A stretch of 64,000 nt of DNA. Source: Morinoia aosen. Taxonomy: Eukaryota > Arthropoda > Malacostraca > Amphipoda > Talitridae. Made by a program: the position numbers and the translations under genes. The notes under the pieces are model-generated. The model was not told where the DNA came from and made no database searches. It saw only the letters and a list, made by a program, of their open reading frames with translations. The stretch is from the NCBI GenBank assembly GCA_030386875.1, contig CM059560.1:44372757-44436756 (forward strand), in the 5' to 3' direction. Of the stretch, positions 51,871 through 63,855 are shown piece after piece. Each line of letters starts with the position of its first letter. Position 1 is the stretch's first letter.

Positions 51871-53488
51871 TACTCCTTTGTGCGCTGTAGAGATACCTTC
51901 TGTACTCCTTTGTGCGCTGTAGAGATACCTTCTGTACTCCTTTGTGCGCTGTAGAGATACCTTCTGTACTCCTTTGTGCGCTGTAGAGATACCTCGTGTA
52001 CTCCTTTGTACGCTGTAGAGATACCTTCTGTACTCCTTTGTGCGCTGTAGAGATACCTTCTGTACTCCTTTGTGCGCTGTAGGGATACCTTCTGTACTCC
52101 TTTGTGCGCTGTAGAGATACCTCGTGTACTCCTTTGTACGTTCTAGAGATATTTCCTGTACTCCTTTGTGCGCTGTAGAGATACCTTCTGTACTCCTTTG
52201 TTCGCTGTAGAGATACCTTCTGTACTCCTCTGTGCGCTGTAGAGATACCTTTTGTACTCCTTCGTGCGCTGTAGAGATACCTTTTGTACTCCTTTGTGCG
52301 CTGTAGAGATACCTTCTGTACTCTTTTGTACGCTGTAGAGATACCTCGTGTACTCCTTTGTACGTTCTAGAGATATTTCCTGTACTCCTTTGTGCGCTGT
52401 AGAGATACATTCTGTACTCCTTTGTGCGCTGTAGAGATACCTTCTGTACTCCTTTGTGCGCTGTAGAGATACCTTCTGTACTCCTTTGTGCGCTGTAAAG
52501 ATACCTCGTGTACTCCTTTGTACGCTGTAGAGATACCTTCTGTACTCCTTTGTGCGCTGTAGAGATACCTTCTGTACTCCTTTGTGCGCTGTAGAGATAC
52601 CTCGTGCACTCCTTTGTGCGCTGTAGAGATACCTTCTGTACTCCTTTGTGCGCTGTAGAGATACCTTCTGTACCTTTTTGTACGCTGTAGAGATACCTCC
52701 CGTACTCCTTTGTACGTTCTAGAGATATTTCCTGTACTCCTTTGTGCGCTGTAGAGATACCTTCTGTTTTCCTTCGTGCGCTGTAGAGATACCTTCTGTA
52801 CTCCTTTGTGCGCTGTAGAGATACCTTCTGTACTCCTTTGTGCGCTGTAGAGATACCTTCTGTACTCCTTTGTACACTGTAGAGATACCTCGTGTACTCC
52901 TTTGTACGTTCTAGAGATATTTCCTGTTCTCCTTTGTGCGCTCTAGAGATACCTTCTGTACTCCTTTGTGCGCTGTAGAGATACCTTCTGTACTCCTTTG
53001 TGCGCTGTAGAGATACCTTCTGTACTCCTTTGTGCGCTGTAGAGATACCTTCTGTACTCCTTTGTGCGCTGTAGAGATACCTTCTGTACTCCTTTGTGCG
53101 CTGTAGAGATACCTTCTGTACTCCTTTGTGCGCTGTAGAGATACCTCGTGTTCTCCTTTGTACGCTGTAGAGATACCTTCTGTACTCCTTTGTGCGCTGT
53201 AGAGATACCTTCTGTACTCCTTTGTGCGCTGTAGAGATACCTTCTGTACTCCTTTGTGCGCTGTAGAGATACCTTCTGTACTCCTTTGTACGCTGTAGAG
53301 ATACCTTCTGTACTCCTTTGTGCGCTGTAGAGATACCTTCTGTACTCCTTTGTACGCTGTAGAGATACCTCGTGTACTCCTTTGTACGTTCTAGAGATAT
53401 TTCCTGTACTCCTTTGTGCGCTGTAGAGATACCTTCTGTACTCCTTTGTGCGCTGTTGAGATACCTTCTGTACTCCTTTGTGCGCTGT

Positions 53489-53500
53489 AGAGACCTTCTG
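53489..53500 (+). other. 2-bp deletion in a monomer (register break)
   Basis: The X2 counterpart of the deletion at 45943, 7546 bp downstream, followed by the same CCTCTGTGCG monomer. Confidence 0.9.
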
Positions 53501-55964
53501 TACTCCTCTGTGCGCTGTAGAGATACCTCGTGTACTCCTTTGTACGCTGTAGAGATACCTTCTGTACTCCTTTGTACGCTGTAGAGATACCTCGTGTACT
53601 CCTTTGTGCGCTGTAGAGATACCTTCTGTACTCCTTTGTACGCTGTAGAGATACCTCGTGTACTCCTTTGTACGTTCTAGAGATATTTCCTCTACTCCTT
53701 TGTGCGATGTAGAGATACATTCTGTACTCCTTTGTGCGCTGTAGAGATACCTTCTGTACTCCTTTGTGCGCTGTAGAGATACCTTCTGTACTCCTTTGTG
53801 CGCTGTAGAGATACCTTCTGTACTCCTTTGTGCGCTGTAGAGATACCTTTTGTACTCCTTTGTGCGCTGTAGAGATACCTTCTGTACTCCTTTGTGCGCT
53901 GTAGAGATACCTTCTGTACTCCTTTGTACGCTGTAGAGATACCTTCTGTACTCCTTTGTGCGCTGTAGAGATACCTTCTGTACTCTTTTGTACGCTGTAG
54001 AGATACCTCGTGTACTCCTTTGTACGTTCTAGAGATATTTCCTGTACTCCTTTGTGCGCTGTAGAGATACCTTCTGTACTCCTTTGTGCGCTGTAAAGAT
54101 ACCTTCCGTACTCCTTTGTGCGCTGTAGAGATACCTTCTGTACTCCTTTGTGCGCTGTAGAGATACCTTCTGTACTCCTTTGTGCGCTGTAGAGATACCT
54201 TCTGTACTCCTTTGTGCGCTGTAGAGATACCTCGTGTACTCCTTTGTACGCTGTAGAGATACCTTCTGTACTCCTTTGTACGCTGTAGAGATACCTCGTG
54301 TACTCCTTTGTGCGCTGTAGAGATACCTTCTGTACTCCTTTGTACGCTGTAGAGATACCTCGTGTACTCCTTTGTACGTTCTAGAGATATTTCCTGTACT
54401 CCTTTGTGCGCTGTAGAGATACCTTCTGTACTCCTTTGTGCGCTGTAGAGATACCTTCTGTACTACTTTGTGCGCTGTAGAGATACCTTCTGTACTCCTT
54501 TGTGCGCTGTGAAGATACCTTCTGTACTCCTTTGTGCGCTGTAGAGATACCTTCTGTACTCCTTTGTGCGCTGTAGAGATACCTTCTGTACTCCTTTGTG
54601 CGCTTTAGAGATACCTTCTGTACTCCTTTGTGCGCTGTAGAGATACCTTCTGTACTCCTTTGTGCGCTGTAGAGATACCTCGTGTACTCCTTTGTACGCT
54701 GTAGAGATACCTTCTGTACTCCTTTGTGTGCTGTAGAGATACCTTCTGTACTCCTTTGTGCGCTGTAGGGATACCTTCTGTACTCCTTTGTGCGCTGTAG
54801 AGATACCTCGTGTTCTCCTTTGTACGTTCTAGAGATATTTCCTGTACTCCTTTGTGCGCTGTAGAGATACCTTCTGTACTCCTTTGTGCGCTGTAGAGAT
54901 ACCTTCTGTACTCCTCTGTGCGCTGTAGAGATACCTTTTGTACTCCTTCGTGCGCTGTAGAGATACCTTTTGTACTCCTTTGTGCGCTGTAGAGATACCT
55001 TCTGTACTCTTTTGTACGCTGTAGAGATACCTCGTGTACTCCTTTGTACGTTCTAGAGATATTTCCTGTACTCCTTTGTGCGCTGTAGAGATACATTCTG
55101 TACTCCTTTGTGCGCTGTAGAGATACCTTCTGTACTCCTTTGTGCGCTGTAGAGATACCTTCTGTACTCCTTTGTGCGCTGTAAAGATACCTCGTGTACT
55201 CCTTTGTACGCTGTAGAGATACCTTCTGTACTCCTTTGTGCGCTGTAGAGATACCTTCTGTACTTCTTTGTGCGCTGTAGAGATACCTCGTGCACTCCTT
55301 TGTGCGCTGTAGAGATACCTTCTGTACTCCTTTGTGCGCTGTAGAGATACCTTCTGTACCTTTTTGTACGCTGTAGAGATACCTCCCGTACTCCTTTGTA
55401 CGTTCTAGAGATATTTCCTGTACTCCTTTGTGCGCTGTAGAGATACCTTCTGTTTTCCTTCGTGCGCTGTAGAGATACCTTCTGTACTCCTTTGTGCGCT
55501 GTAGAGATACCTTCTGTACTCCTTTGTGCGCTGTAGAGATACCTTCTGTACTCCTTTGTACACTGTAGAGATACCTCGTGTACTCCTTTGTACGTTCTAG
55601 AGATATTTCCTGTTCTCCTTTGTGCGCTCTAGAGATACCTTCTGTACTCCTTTGTGCGCTGTAGAGATACCTTCTGTACTCCTTTGTGCGCTGTAGAGAT
55701 ACCTTCTGTACTCCTTTGTGCGCTGTAGAGATACCTTCTGTACTCCTTTGTGCGCTGTAGAGATACCTTCTGTACTCCTTTGTGCGCTGTAGAGATACCT
55801 TCTGTACTCCTTTGTGCGCTGTAGAGATACCTCGTGTTCTCCTTTGTACGCTGTAGAGATACCTTCTGTACTCCTTTGTGCGCTGTAGAGATACCTCGTG
55901 TTCTCCTTTGTACGCTGTAGAGATACCTTCTGTACTCCTTTGTGCGCTGTAGAGATACCTTCTG

Positions 55965-58900
55965 TACTCCTTTGTGCGCTGTAGAGATACCTTCTGTACT
56001 CCTTTGTGCGCTGTAGAGATACCTTCTGTACTCCTTTGTGCGCTGTAGAGATACCTTTTGTACTCCTTTGTGCGCTGTAGAGATACCTTCTGTACTCCTT
56101 TGTGCGCTGTAGAGATACCTTCTGTACTCCTTTGTGCGCTGTAGAGATACCTTCTGTACTCCTTTGTGCGCTGTAGAGATACCTTCTGTACTCCTTTGTG
56201 CACTGTAGAGATACCTTCTGTACTCCTTTGTGCGCTGTAGAGATACCTTCTGTACTCCTTTGTGCGCTGTAGAGAGACCTCGTGTACTCCTTTGTACGCT
56301 GTAGAGATACCTTCTGTACTCCTTTGTGCGCTGTAGAGATACCTTCTGTACTCCTTTGTACGCTGTAGAGATACCTTCTGTACTCCTTTGTACGCTGTAG
56401 AGATACCTCATGTACTCCTTTGTACGTTCTAGAGATATTTCCTGTACTCCTTTGTGCGCTGTAGAGATACCTTCTGTACTCCTTTGTGCGCTGTAGAGAT
56501 ACCTTCTGTACTCCTTTGTGCGCTGTAGAGATACCTTCTGTACTCCTTTGTGCGCTGTAGAGATACCTTCTGTACTCCTTTGTGCGCTGTAGAGATACCT
56601 CGTGTACTCCTTTGAACGCTGTATAGATACCTTCTGTACTCCTTTGTACGCTGAAGAGATACCTCGTGTACGCCTTTGTGCGCTGTAGAGATACCTTCTG
56701 TACTCCTTTGTACGCTGTAGAGATACCTCGTGTACTCCTTTGTGCGCTGTAGAGATACCTTCTGTACTCCTTTGTACGCTGTAGAGATACCTCGTGTACT
56801 CCTTTGTACGTTCTAGAGATATTTCCTGTACTCCTTTGTGCGCTGTAGAGATACCTTCTGTACTCCTTTGTGCGCTGTAGAGATACCTTCTGTACTCCTT
56901 TGTGCGCTGTAGAGATACCTTCTGTACTCCTTTGTGCGCTGTAGAGATACCTTCTGTACTCCTTTGTGCGCTGTAGAGATACCTTCTGTACTCCTTTGTG
57001 CGCTGTAGAGATACCATCTGTACTCCTTTGTGCGCTTTAGAGACACCTTCTGTACTCCTTTGTGCGCTGTAGAGATACCTTCTGTACTACTTTGTGCGCT
57101 GTAGAGATACCTCGTGTACTCCTTTGTACGTTCTAGAGATATTTCCTGTTCTCCTTTGTGCGCTCTAGAGATACCTTCTGTACTCCTTTGTGCGCTGTAG
57201 AGATACCTTCTGTACTCCTTTGTGCGCTGTAGAGATACCTTCTGTACTCCTTTGTGCGCTGTAGAGATACCTTCTGTACTCCTTTGTTCGCTGTAGAGAT
57301 ACCTTCTGTACTCCTTTGTGCGCTGTAGAGATACCTTCTGTACTCCTTTGTGCGCTGTAGAGATACCTCGTGGTCTCCTTTGTACGCTGTAGAGATACCT
57401 TCTGTACTCCATTGTGCGCTGTAGAGATACCTTCTGTACTCCTTTGTGCGCTGTAGAGATACCTTCTGTACTCCTTTGTGCGCTGTAGAGATACCTTCTG
57501 TACTCCTTTGTACGCTGTAGAGATACCTTCTGTACTCCTTTGTGCGCTGTAGAGATACCTTCTGTACTCCTTTGTACGCTGTAGAGATACCTCGTGTACT
57601 CCTTTGTACGTTCTAGAGATATTTCCTGTACTTCTTTGTGCGCTGTAGAGATACCTTCTGTACTCCTTTGAGCGCTGTAGAGATACCTTCTGTACTCCTT
57701 TGTGCGCTGTAGAGATACCTTCTGTACTCCTTTGTGCGCTGTAGAGATACCTTCTGTACTCCTTTGTACGCTGTAGAGATACCTTCTGTACTCCTTTGTG
57801 CGCTGTAGAGATACCTTCTGTACTCCTTTGTACGCTGTAGAGATACCTCGTGTACTCCTTTGTACGTTCTAGAGATATTTCCTGAACTCCTTTGTGCGCT
57901 GTAGAGATACCATCTGTACTCGTTTGTGCGCTGTAGAGATACCTTCTGTACACCTTTGTGCGCTGTAGCGATACCTTCTGTACTCCTTTGTACGCTGTAG
58001 AGATACCTTCTGTACTCCTTTGTGCGCTGTAGAGATACCTTCTGTACTCCTTTGTGCGCTGTAGAGATACCTTCTGTACTCCTTTGTACGCTGTAGAGAT
58101 ACCTCGTATACTCCTTTGTACGTTCTAGAGATATTTCCTGTACTCCTTTGTGCGCTGTAGAGATACCTTCTGTACAACTTTGTGCGCTGTAGAGATACCT
58201 TCTGTACTCCTTTGTGCGCTGTAGAGATACCTTCTGTACTCCTTTGTACGCTGTAGAGATACCTTCTGTACTCCTTTGTGCGCTTTAGAGATACCTTCTG
58301 TACTCCTTTGTACGCTGTAGAGATACCTTCTGTACTCCTTTGTACGCTGTAGAGATACCTCGTGTACTCCTTTGTACGTTCTAGAGATATTTCCTGTACT
58401 CCTTTGTGCGCTGTAGAGATACCTTCTGTACTCCTTTGAGCGCTGTAGAGATACCTTCTGTACTCCTTTGTGCGCTGTAGAGATACCTTCTGTACTCCTT
58501 TGTACGCTGTAGAGATACCTTCTGTACTCCTTTGTGCGCTGTAGAGATACCTTCTGTACTCCTTTGTACGCTGTAGAGATACCTTCTGTACTCCTTTGTA
58601 CGCTGTAGAGATACCTCGTGTACTCCTTTGTACGTTCTAGAGATATTTTCTGTACTCCTTTGTGCGCTGTAGAGATACCTTCTGTACTCCTTTGTGCGCT
58701 GTAGAGATACCTTCTGTACTCCTTTGTGCGCTGTAGAGATACCTTCTGTACTCCTTTGTACGCTGTAGAGATACCTTCTGTACTCCTTTGTGCGCTGTAG
58801 AGATACCTTCCGTACTCCTTTGTACGCTGTAGAGATACCTCGTGTACTCCTTTGTACGTTCTAGAGATATTTCCTGTACTTCTGTGTGCGCTGTAGAGAT

Positions 58901-61900
58901 ACCTTCTGTACTCCTTTGTGCGCTGTAGAGATACCTTCTGTACTCCTTTGTGCGCTGTAGAGATACCTTCTGTACTCCTTTGTGCGCTGTAGAGATACCT
59001 TCTGTACTCCTTTGTGCGCTGTAGAGATACCTTCTGTACTCCTTTGTGCGCTGTAGAGATACCTCGTGTACTCCTTTGTACGCTGTAGAGATACCTTCTG
59101 TACTCCTTTGTACGCTGCAGAGATACCTCGTGTACTCCTTTATGCGCTGTAGAGATACCTTCTGTACTCCTTTGTGCGCTGTAGAGATACCTCGTGTACT
59201 CCTTTGTACGTTTTAGAGATATTTCCTGTACTCCTTTGTGCGCTGTAGAGATACCTTCTGTACTCCTTTGTGCGCTGTAGAGATACCTTCTGTACTCCTT
59301 TGTGCGCTGTAGAGATACCTTTTGTACTCCTTTGTGCGCTGTAGAGATACCTTCTGTACTCCTTTGTGCGCTGTAGAGATACCTTCTGTACTCCTTTGTG
59401 CGCTGTAGAGATACCTTCTGTACTCCTTTGTGCGCTGTAGAGATACCTTCTGTACTCCTTTGTGCACTGTAGAGATACCTTCTGTACTCCTTTGTGCGCT
59501 GTAGAGATACCTTCTGTACTCCTTTGTGCGCTGTAGAGAGACCTCGTGTACTCCTTTGTACGCTGTAGAGATACCTTCTGTACTCCTTTGTGCGCTGTAG
59601 AGATACCTTCTGTACTCCTTTGTACGCTGTAGAGATACCTTCTGTACTCCTTTGTACGCTGTAGAGATACCTCATGTACTCCTTTGTACGTTCTAGAGAT
59701 ATTTCCTGTACTCCTTTGTGCGCTGTAGAGATACCTTCTGTACTCCTTTGTGCGCTGTAGAGATACCTTCTGTACTCCTTTGTGCGCTGTAGAGATACCT
59801 TCTGTACTCCTTTGTGCGCTGTAGAGATACCTTCTGTACTCCTTTGTGCGCTGTAGAGATACCTCGTGTACTCCTTTGAACGCTGTATAGATACCTTCTG
59901 TACTCCTTTGTACGCTGAAGAGATACCTCGTGTACGCCTTTGTGCGCTGTAGAGATACCTTCTGTACTCCTTTGTACGCTGTAGAGATACCTCGTGTACT
60001 CCTTTGTGCGCTGTAGAGATACCTTCTGTACTCCTTTGTACGCTGTAGAGATACCTCGTGTACTCCTTTGTACGTTCTAGAGATATTTCCTGTACTCCTT
60101 TGTGCGCTGTAGAGATACCTTCTGTACTCCTTTGTGCGCTGTGGAGATACCTTCTGTACTCCTTTGTGCGCTGTAGAGATACCTTCTGTACTCCTTTGTG
60201 CGCTGTAGAGATACCTTCTGTACTCCTTTGTGCGCTGTAGAGATACCTTCTGTACTCCTTTGTGCGCTGTAGAGATACCATCTGTACTCCTTTGTGCGCT
60301 TTAGAGACACCTTCTGTACTCCTTTGTGCGCTGTAGAGATACCTTCTGTACTACTTTGTGCGCTGTAGAGATACCTCGTGTACTCCTTTGTACGCTGTAG
60401 AGATACCTTCTGTACTCCTTTGTACGCTGTAGAGATACCTCGTGTACTCCTTTGTACGTTCTAGAGATATTTCCTGTACTCCTTAGTGCGCTGTAGAGAT
60501 ACCTTCTGTACTCCTTTGTGCGCTGTGGAGATACCTTCTGTACTCCTTTGTGCGCTGTAGAGATACCTTCTGTACTCCTTTGTGCGCTGTAGAGATACCT
60601 CGTGTACTCCTTTGTGCGCTGTAGAGATACCTTCTGTACTCCTTTGTGCGCTGTAGAGATACCTTCTGTACTCCTTTGTGCGCTGTAGAGATACCTTCTG
60701 TACTCCTTTGTGCGCTGTAGAGATACCTTCTGTACTCCTTTGTGCGCTGTAGAGATACCTTCTGTACTCCTTTGTGCGCTGTAGAGATACCTTCTGTACT
60801 CCTTTGTGCGCTGTAGAGATACCTTGTGTACTCCTTTGTACGCTGTAGAGATACCTTCTGTACTCCTTTGTACGCTGTAGAGATACCTCGTGTACTCCTT
60901 TGTACGTTCTAGAGATATTTCCTGTACTCCTTTGTGCGCTGTAGAGATACCTTGTGTACTCCTTTGTGCGCTGTAGAGATACCTTCTGTACTCCTTTGTG
61001 CGCTGTAGAGATACCTTCTGTACTCCTTTGTGCGCTGTAGAGATACCTCATGTACTCCTTTGTACGCTGTAGAGATACCTTCTGTACTCCTTTGTGCGCT
61101 GTAGAGATACCTTCTGTACTCCTTTGTGCGCTGTAGAGATACCTTCTGTACTCCTTTGTGCGCTGTAGAGATACCTTCTGTACTCCTTTGTGCGCTGTAG
61201 AGATACCTTCTGTACTCCTTTGTGCGCTGTAGAGATACCTTCTGTACTCCTTTGTGCGCTGTAGAGATACCTCTTGTACTCCTTTGTACGCTGTAGAGAT
61301 ACCTTCTGCACTCCTTTGTACGCTGTAGAGATACCTCGTGTACTCCTTTGTACGTTCTAGAGATATTTCCTGTACTCCTTTGTGCGCTGTAGAAATACCT
61401 TCTGTACTCCTTTGTGCGCTGTAGAGATACCTTCCGTACTCCTTTGTGCGCTGTAGAGATACCTTCTGTACTCCTTTGTACGCTGTAGAGATATCTTCTG
61501 TACTCCTTTGTACGCTGTAGAGATACCTCGTGTACTCCTTAGTACGTTCTAGAGAAATTTCGTGTACTCCTTTGTGCGCTGTAGAGATACCTTCTGTACT
61601 CCTTTGTGCGCTGTAGAGATACCTTCTGTACTCCTTTGTACGCTGTAGAGATACCTCGTGTACTCCTTTGTACGTTCTAGAGATATTTCCTGTACTCCTT
61701 TGAGCGCTGTAAAGATACCTTCTGTACTCCTTTGTGCGCTGTAGAGATACCTTCTGTACTCCTTTGTGCGCTGTACAGATACCTTCTGTACTCCTTTGTG
61801 CGCTGTACAGATACCTTCTGTACTCCTTTGTGCGCTGTAGAGATACCTTCTGTACTCCTTTGTGCGCTGGAGAGATACCTTCTGTTCTCCTTTGTGCGCT

Positions 61901-63855
61901 GTAGAGATACCTTCTGTACTCCTTTGTGCGCTGTAGAGATACCTTCTGTACTCCTTTGTGCACTGTAGAGATACCTTGTGTACTCCTTTGAACGCTGTAT
62001 AGATACCTTCTGTACTCCTTTGTACGCTGAAGAGATACCTCGTGTACTCCTTTGTGCGCTGTAGAGATACCTTCTGTACTCCTTTGTACGCTGTAGAGAT
62101 ACCTCGTGTACTCCTTTGTGCGCTGTAGAGATACCTTCTGTACTCCTTTGTACGCTGTAGAGATACCTCGTGTACTCCTTTGTACGTTCTAGAGATATTT
62201 CCTGTACTCCTTTGTGCGCTGTAGAGATACCTTCTGTACTCCTTAGTGCGCTGTAGAGATACCTTCTGTACTCCTTTGTGCGCTGTTGAGATACCTTCTG
62301 TACTCCTTTGTGCGCTGTAGAGATACCTTCTGTACTCCTTTGTGCGCTGTAGAGATACCTTCTGTACTCCTTTGTGCGCTGTAGAGATACCATCTGTACT
62401 CCTTTGTGCGCTTTAGAGATACCTTCTGTACTCCTTTGTGCGCTGTAGAGATACCTTCTGTACTACTTTGTGCGCTGTAGAGATACCTCGTGTACTCCTT
62501 TGTACGCTGTAGAGATACCTTCTGTACTCCTTTGTACGCTGTAGAGATACCTCGTGTACTCCTTTGTACGTTCTAGAGATATTTCCTGTACTCCTTTGTG
62601 CGCTGTAGAGATACCTTCTGTACTCCTTTGTGCGCTGTAGAGATACCTTCTGTACTCCTTTGTGCGCTGTAGAGATACCTTCTGTACTCCTTTGTGCGCT
62701 GTAGAGATACCTCGTGTACTCCTTTGTGCGCTGTAGAGATACCTTCTGTACTCCTTTGTGCGCTGTAGAGATACCTTCTGTACTCCTTTGTGCGCTGTAG
62801 AGATACCTTCTGTACTCCTTTGTGCGCTGTAGAGATACCTTCTGTACTCCTTTGTGCGCTGTAGAGATACCTTCTGTACTCCTTTGTGCGCTGTAGAGAT
62901 ACCTTCTGTACTCCTTTGTGCGCTGTAGAGATACCTTGTGTACTCCTTTGTACGCTGTAGAGATACCTTCTGTACTCCTTTGTACGCTGTAGAGATACCT
63001 CGTGTACTCCTTTGTACGTTCTAGAGATATTTCCTGTACTCCTTTGTGCGCTGTAGAGATACCTTCTGTACTCCTTTGTGCGCTGTAGAGATACCTTCTG
63101 TACTCCTTTGTGCGCTGTAGAGATACCTTCTGTACTCCTTTGTGCGCTGTAGAGATACCTCATGTACTCCTTTGTACGCTGTAGAGATACCTTCTGTACT
63201 CCTTTGTGCGCTGTAGAGATACCTTCTGTACTCCTTTGTGCGCTGTAGAGATACCTTCTGTACTCCTTTGTGCGCTGTAGAGATACCTTCTGTACTCCTT
63301 TGTGCGCTGTAGAGATACCTCTTGTACTCCTTTGTACGCTGTAGAGATACCTTCTGCACTCCTTTGTACGCTGTAGAGATACCTCGTGTACTCCTTTGTA
63401 CGTTCTAGAGATATTTCCTGTACTCCTTTGTGCGCTGTAGAAATACTTTCTTTACTCCTTTGTGCGCTGTAGAGATACCTTCCGTACTCCTTTGTGCGCT
63501 GTAGAGATACCTTCTGTACTCCTTTGTACGCTGTAGAGATACCTTCTGTACTCCTTTGTACGTTCTAGAGAAATTTCCTGTACTCCTTTGTGCGCTGTAG
63601 AGATACCTTCTGTACTCCTTTGTGCGCTGTAGAGATACCTTCTGTACTCCTTTGTACGCTGTAGAGATACCTCGTGTACTCCTTTGTACGTTCTAGAGAT
63701 ATTTCCTGTACTCCTTTGTGCGCTGTAAAGATACCTTCTGTACTCCTTTGTGCGCTGTAGAGATACCTTCTGTACTCCTTTGTGCGCTGTACAGATACCT
63801 TCTGTACTCCTTTGTGCGCTGTAGAGATACCTTTTGTACTCCTTTGAGCGCTGTA
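55965..63855 (+). repeat. Large segment Y, copy 2 (about 7.9 kb)
   Basis: Second copy of Y at offset 21814 from Y1. It starts at the equivalent of 34151, just after the TACGTTTTAG B variant, so the first part of Y (30-34 kb equivalent) is absent. Private variants include TACCTTCTGTGGAG-type changes near 60141 and 60527. Past about 63.86 kb it no longer follows 42.04 kb: a CCTCTTG/CTTCTGCACTCC pair, also seen near 41504-41546 and 63312-63360, appears in place of the expected monomers. Confidence 0.88.
58125..60281 (-). other. 718-codon open frame, Y2 copy of the frame at 31031
   Basis: The same length and nearly the same sequence as the frame at 31031-33187, 27094 bp downstream (the sum of the 5280 and 21814 offsets). 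One visible difference is YLHSAQ for YLYSAQ near residue 45. Its preservation reflects recent duplication of the DNA block rather than selection on a protein. The third copy, near 36.3-38.5 kb, is interrupted: only 285 codons remain open (37610-38467). That argues against a protein function. Confidence 0.6.

Larger units (their letters stand above)
49310..55890 (+). repeat. Large segment X, copy 2 (about 6.6 kb)
   Basis: Second copy of X, with matched 2-bp deletions at 50874 and 53494 and a private one at 51861. Other private changes are CGTCGAGAT near 49683 and TTGTTCGCTG near 52199. At its end CTCGTGTTCTCC occurs twice (55831 and 55895, 64 bp apart) where X1 has it once (48285), so two monomers were added just before the junction with Y2. 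Confidence 0.87.

Noticed and set aside
8123-62000. Plus-strand open frames of 60-78 codons
   Set aside because: The plus strand has TAG once per monomer, which hits each frame every 96 bp. These short frames arise only where a TAG is altered (to TGG, TTG, TAC or AAG) or the register shifts.
41760-63855. The X and Y repeats as pure assembly artefacts
   Set aside because: Copies carry private changes (51861 deletion, CGTCGAG near 49683, CTGTGGAG near 38200, doubled CTCGTGTTCTCC at 55831/55895), so they are not simple duplicated contigs. Misjoins at the junctions still cannot be excluded without reads.
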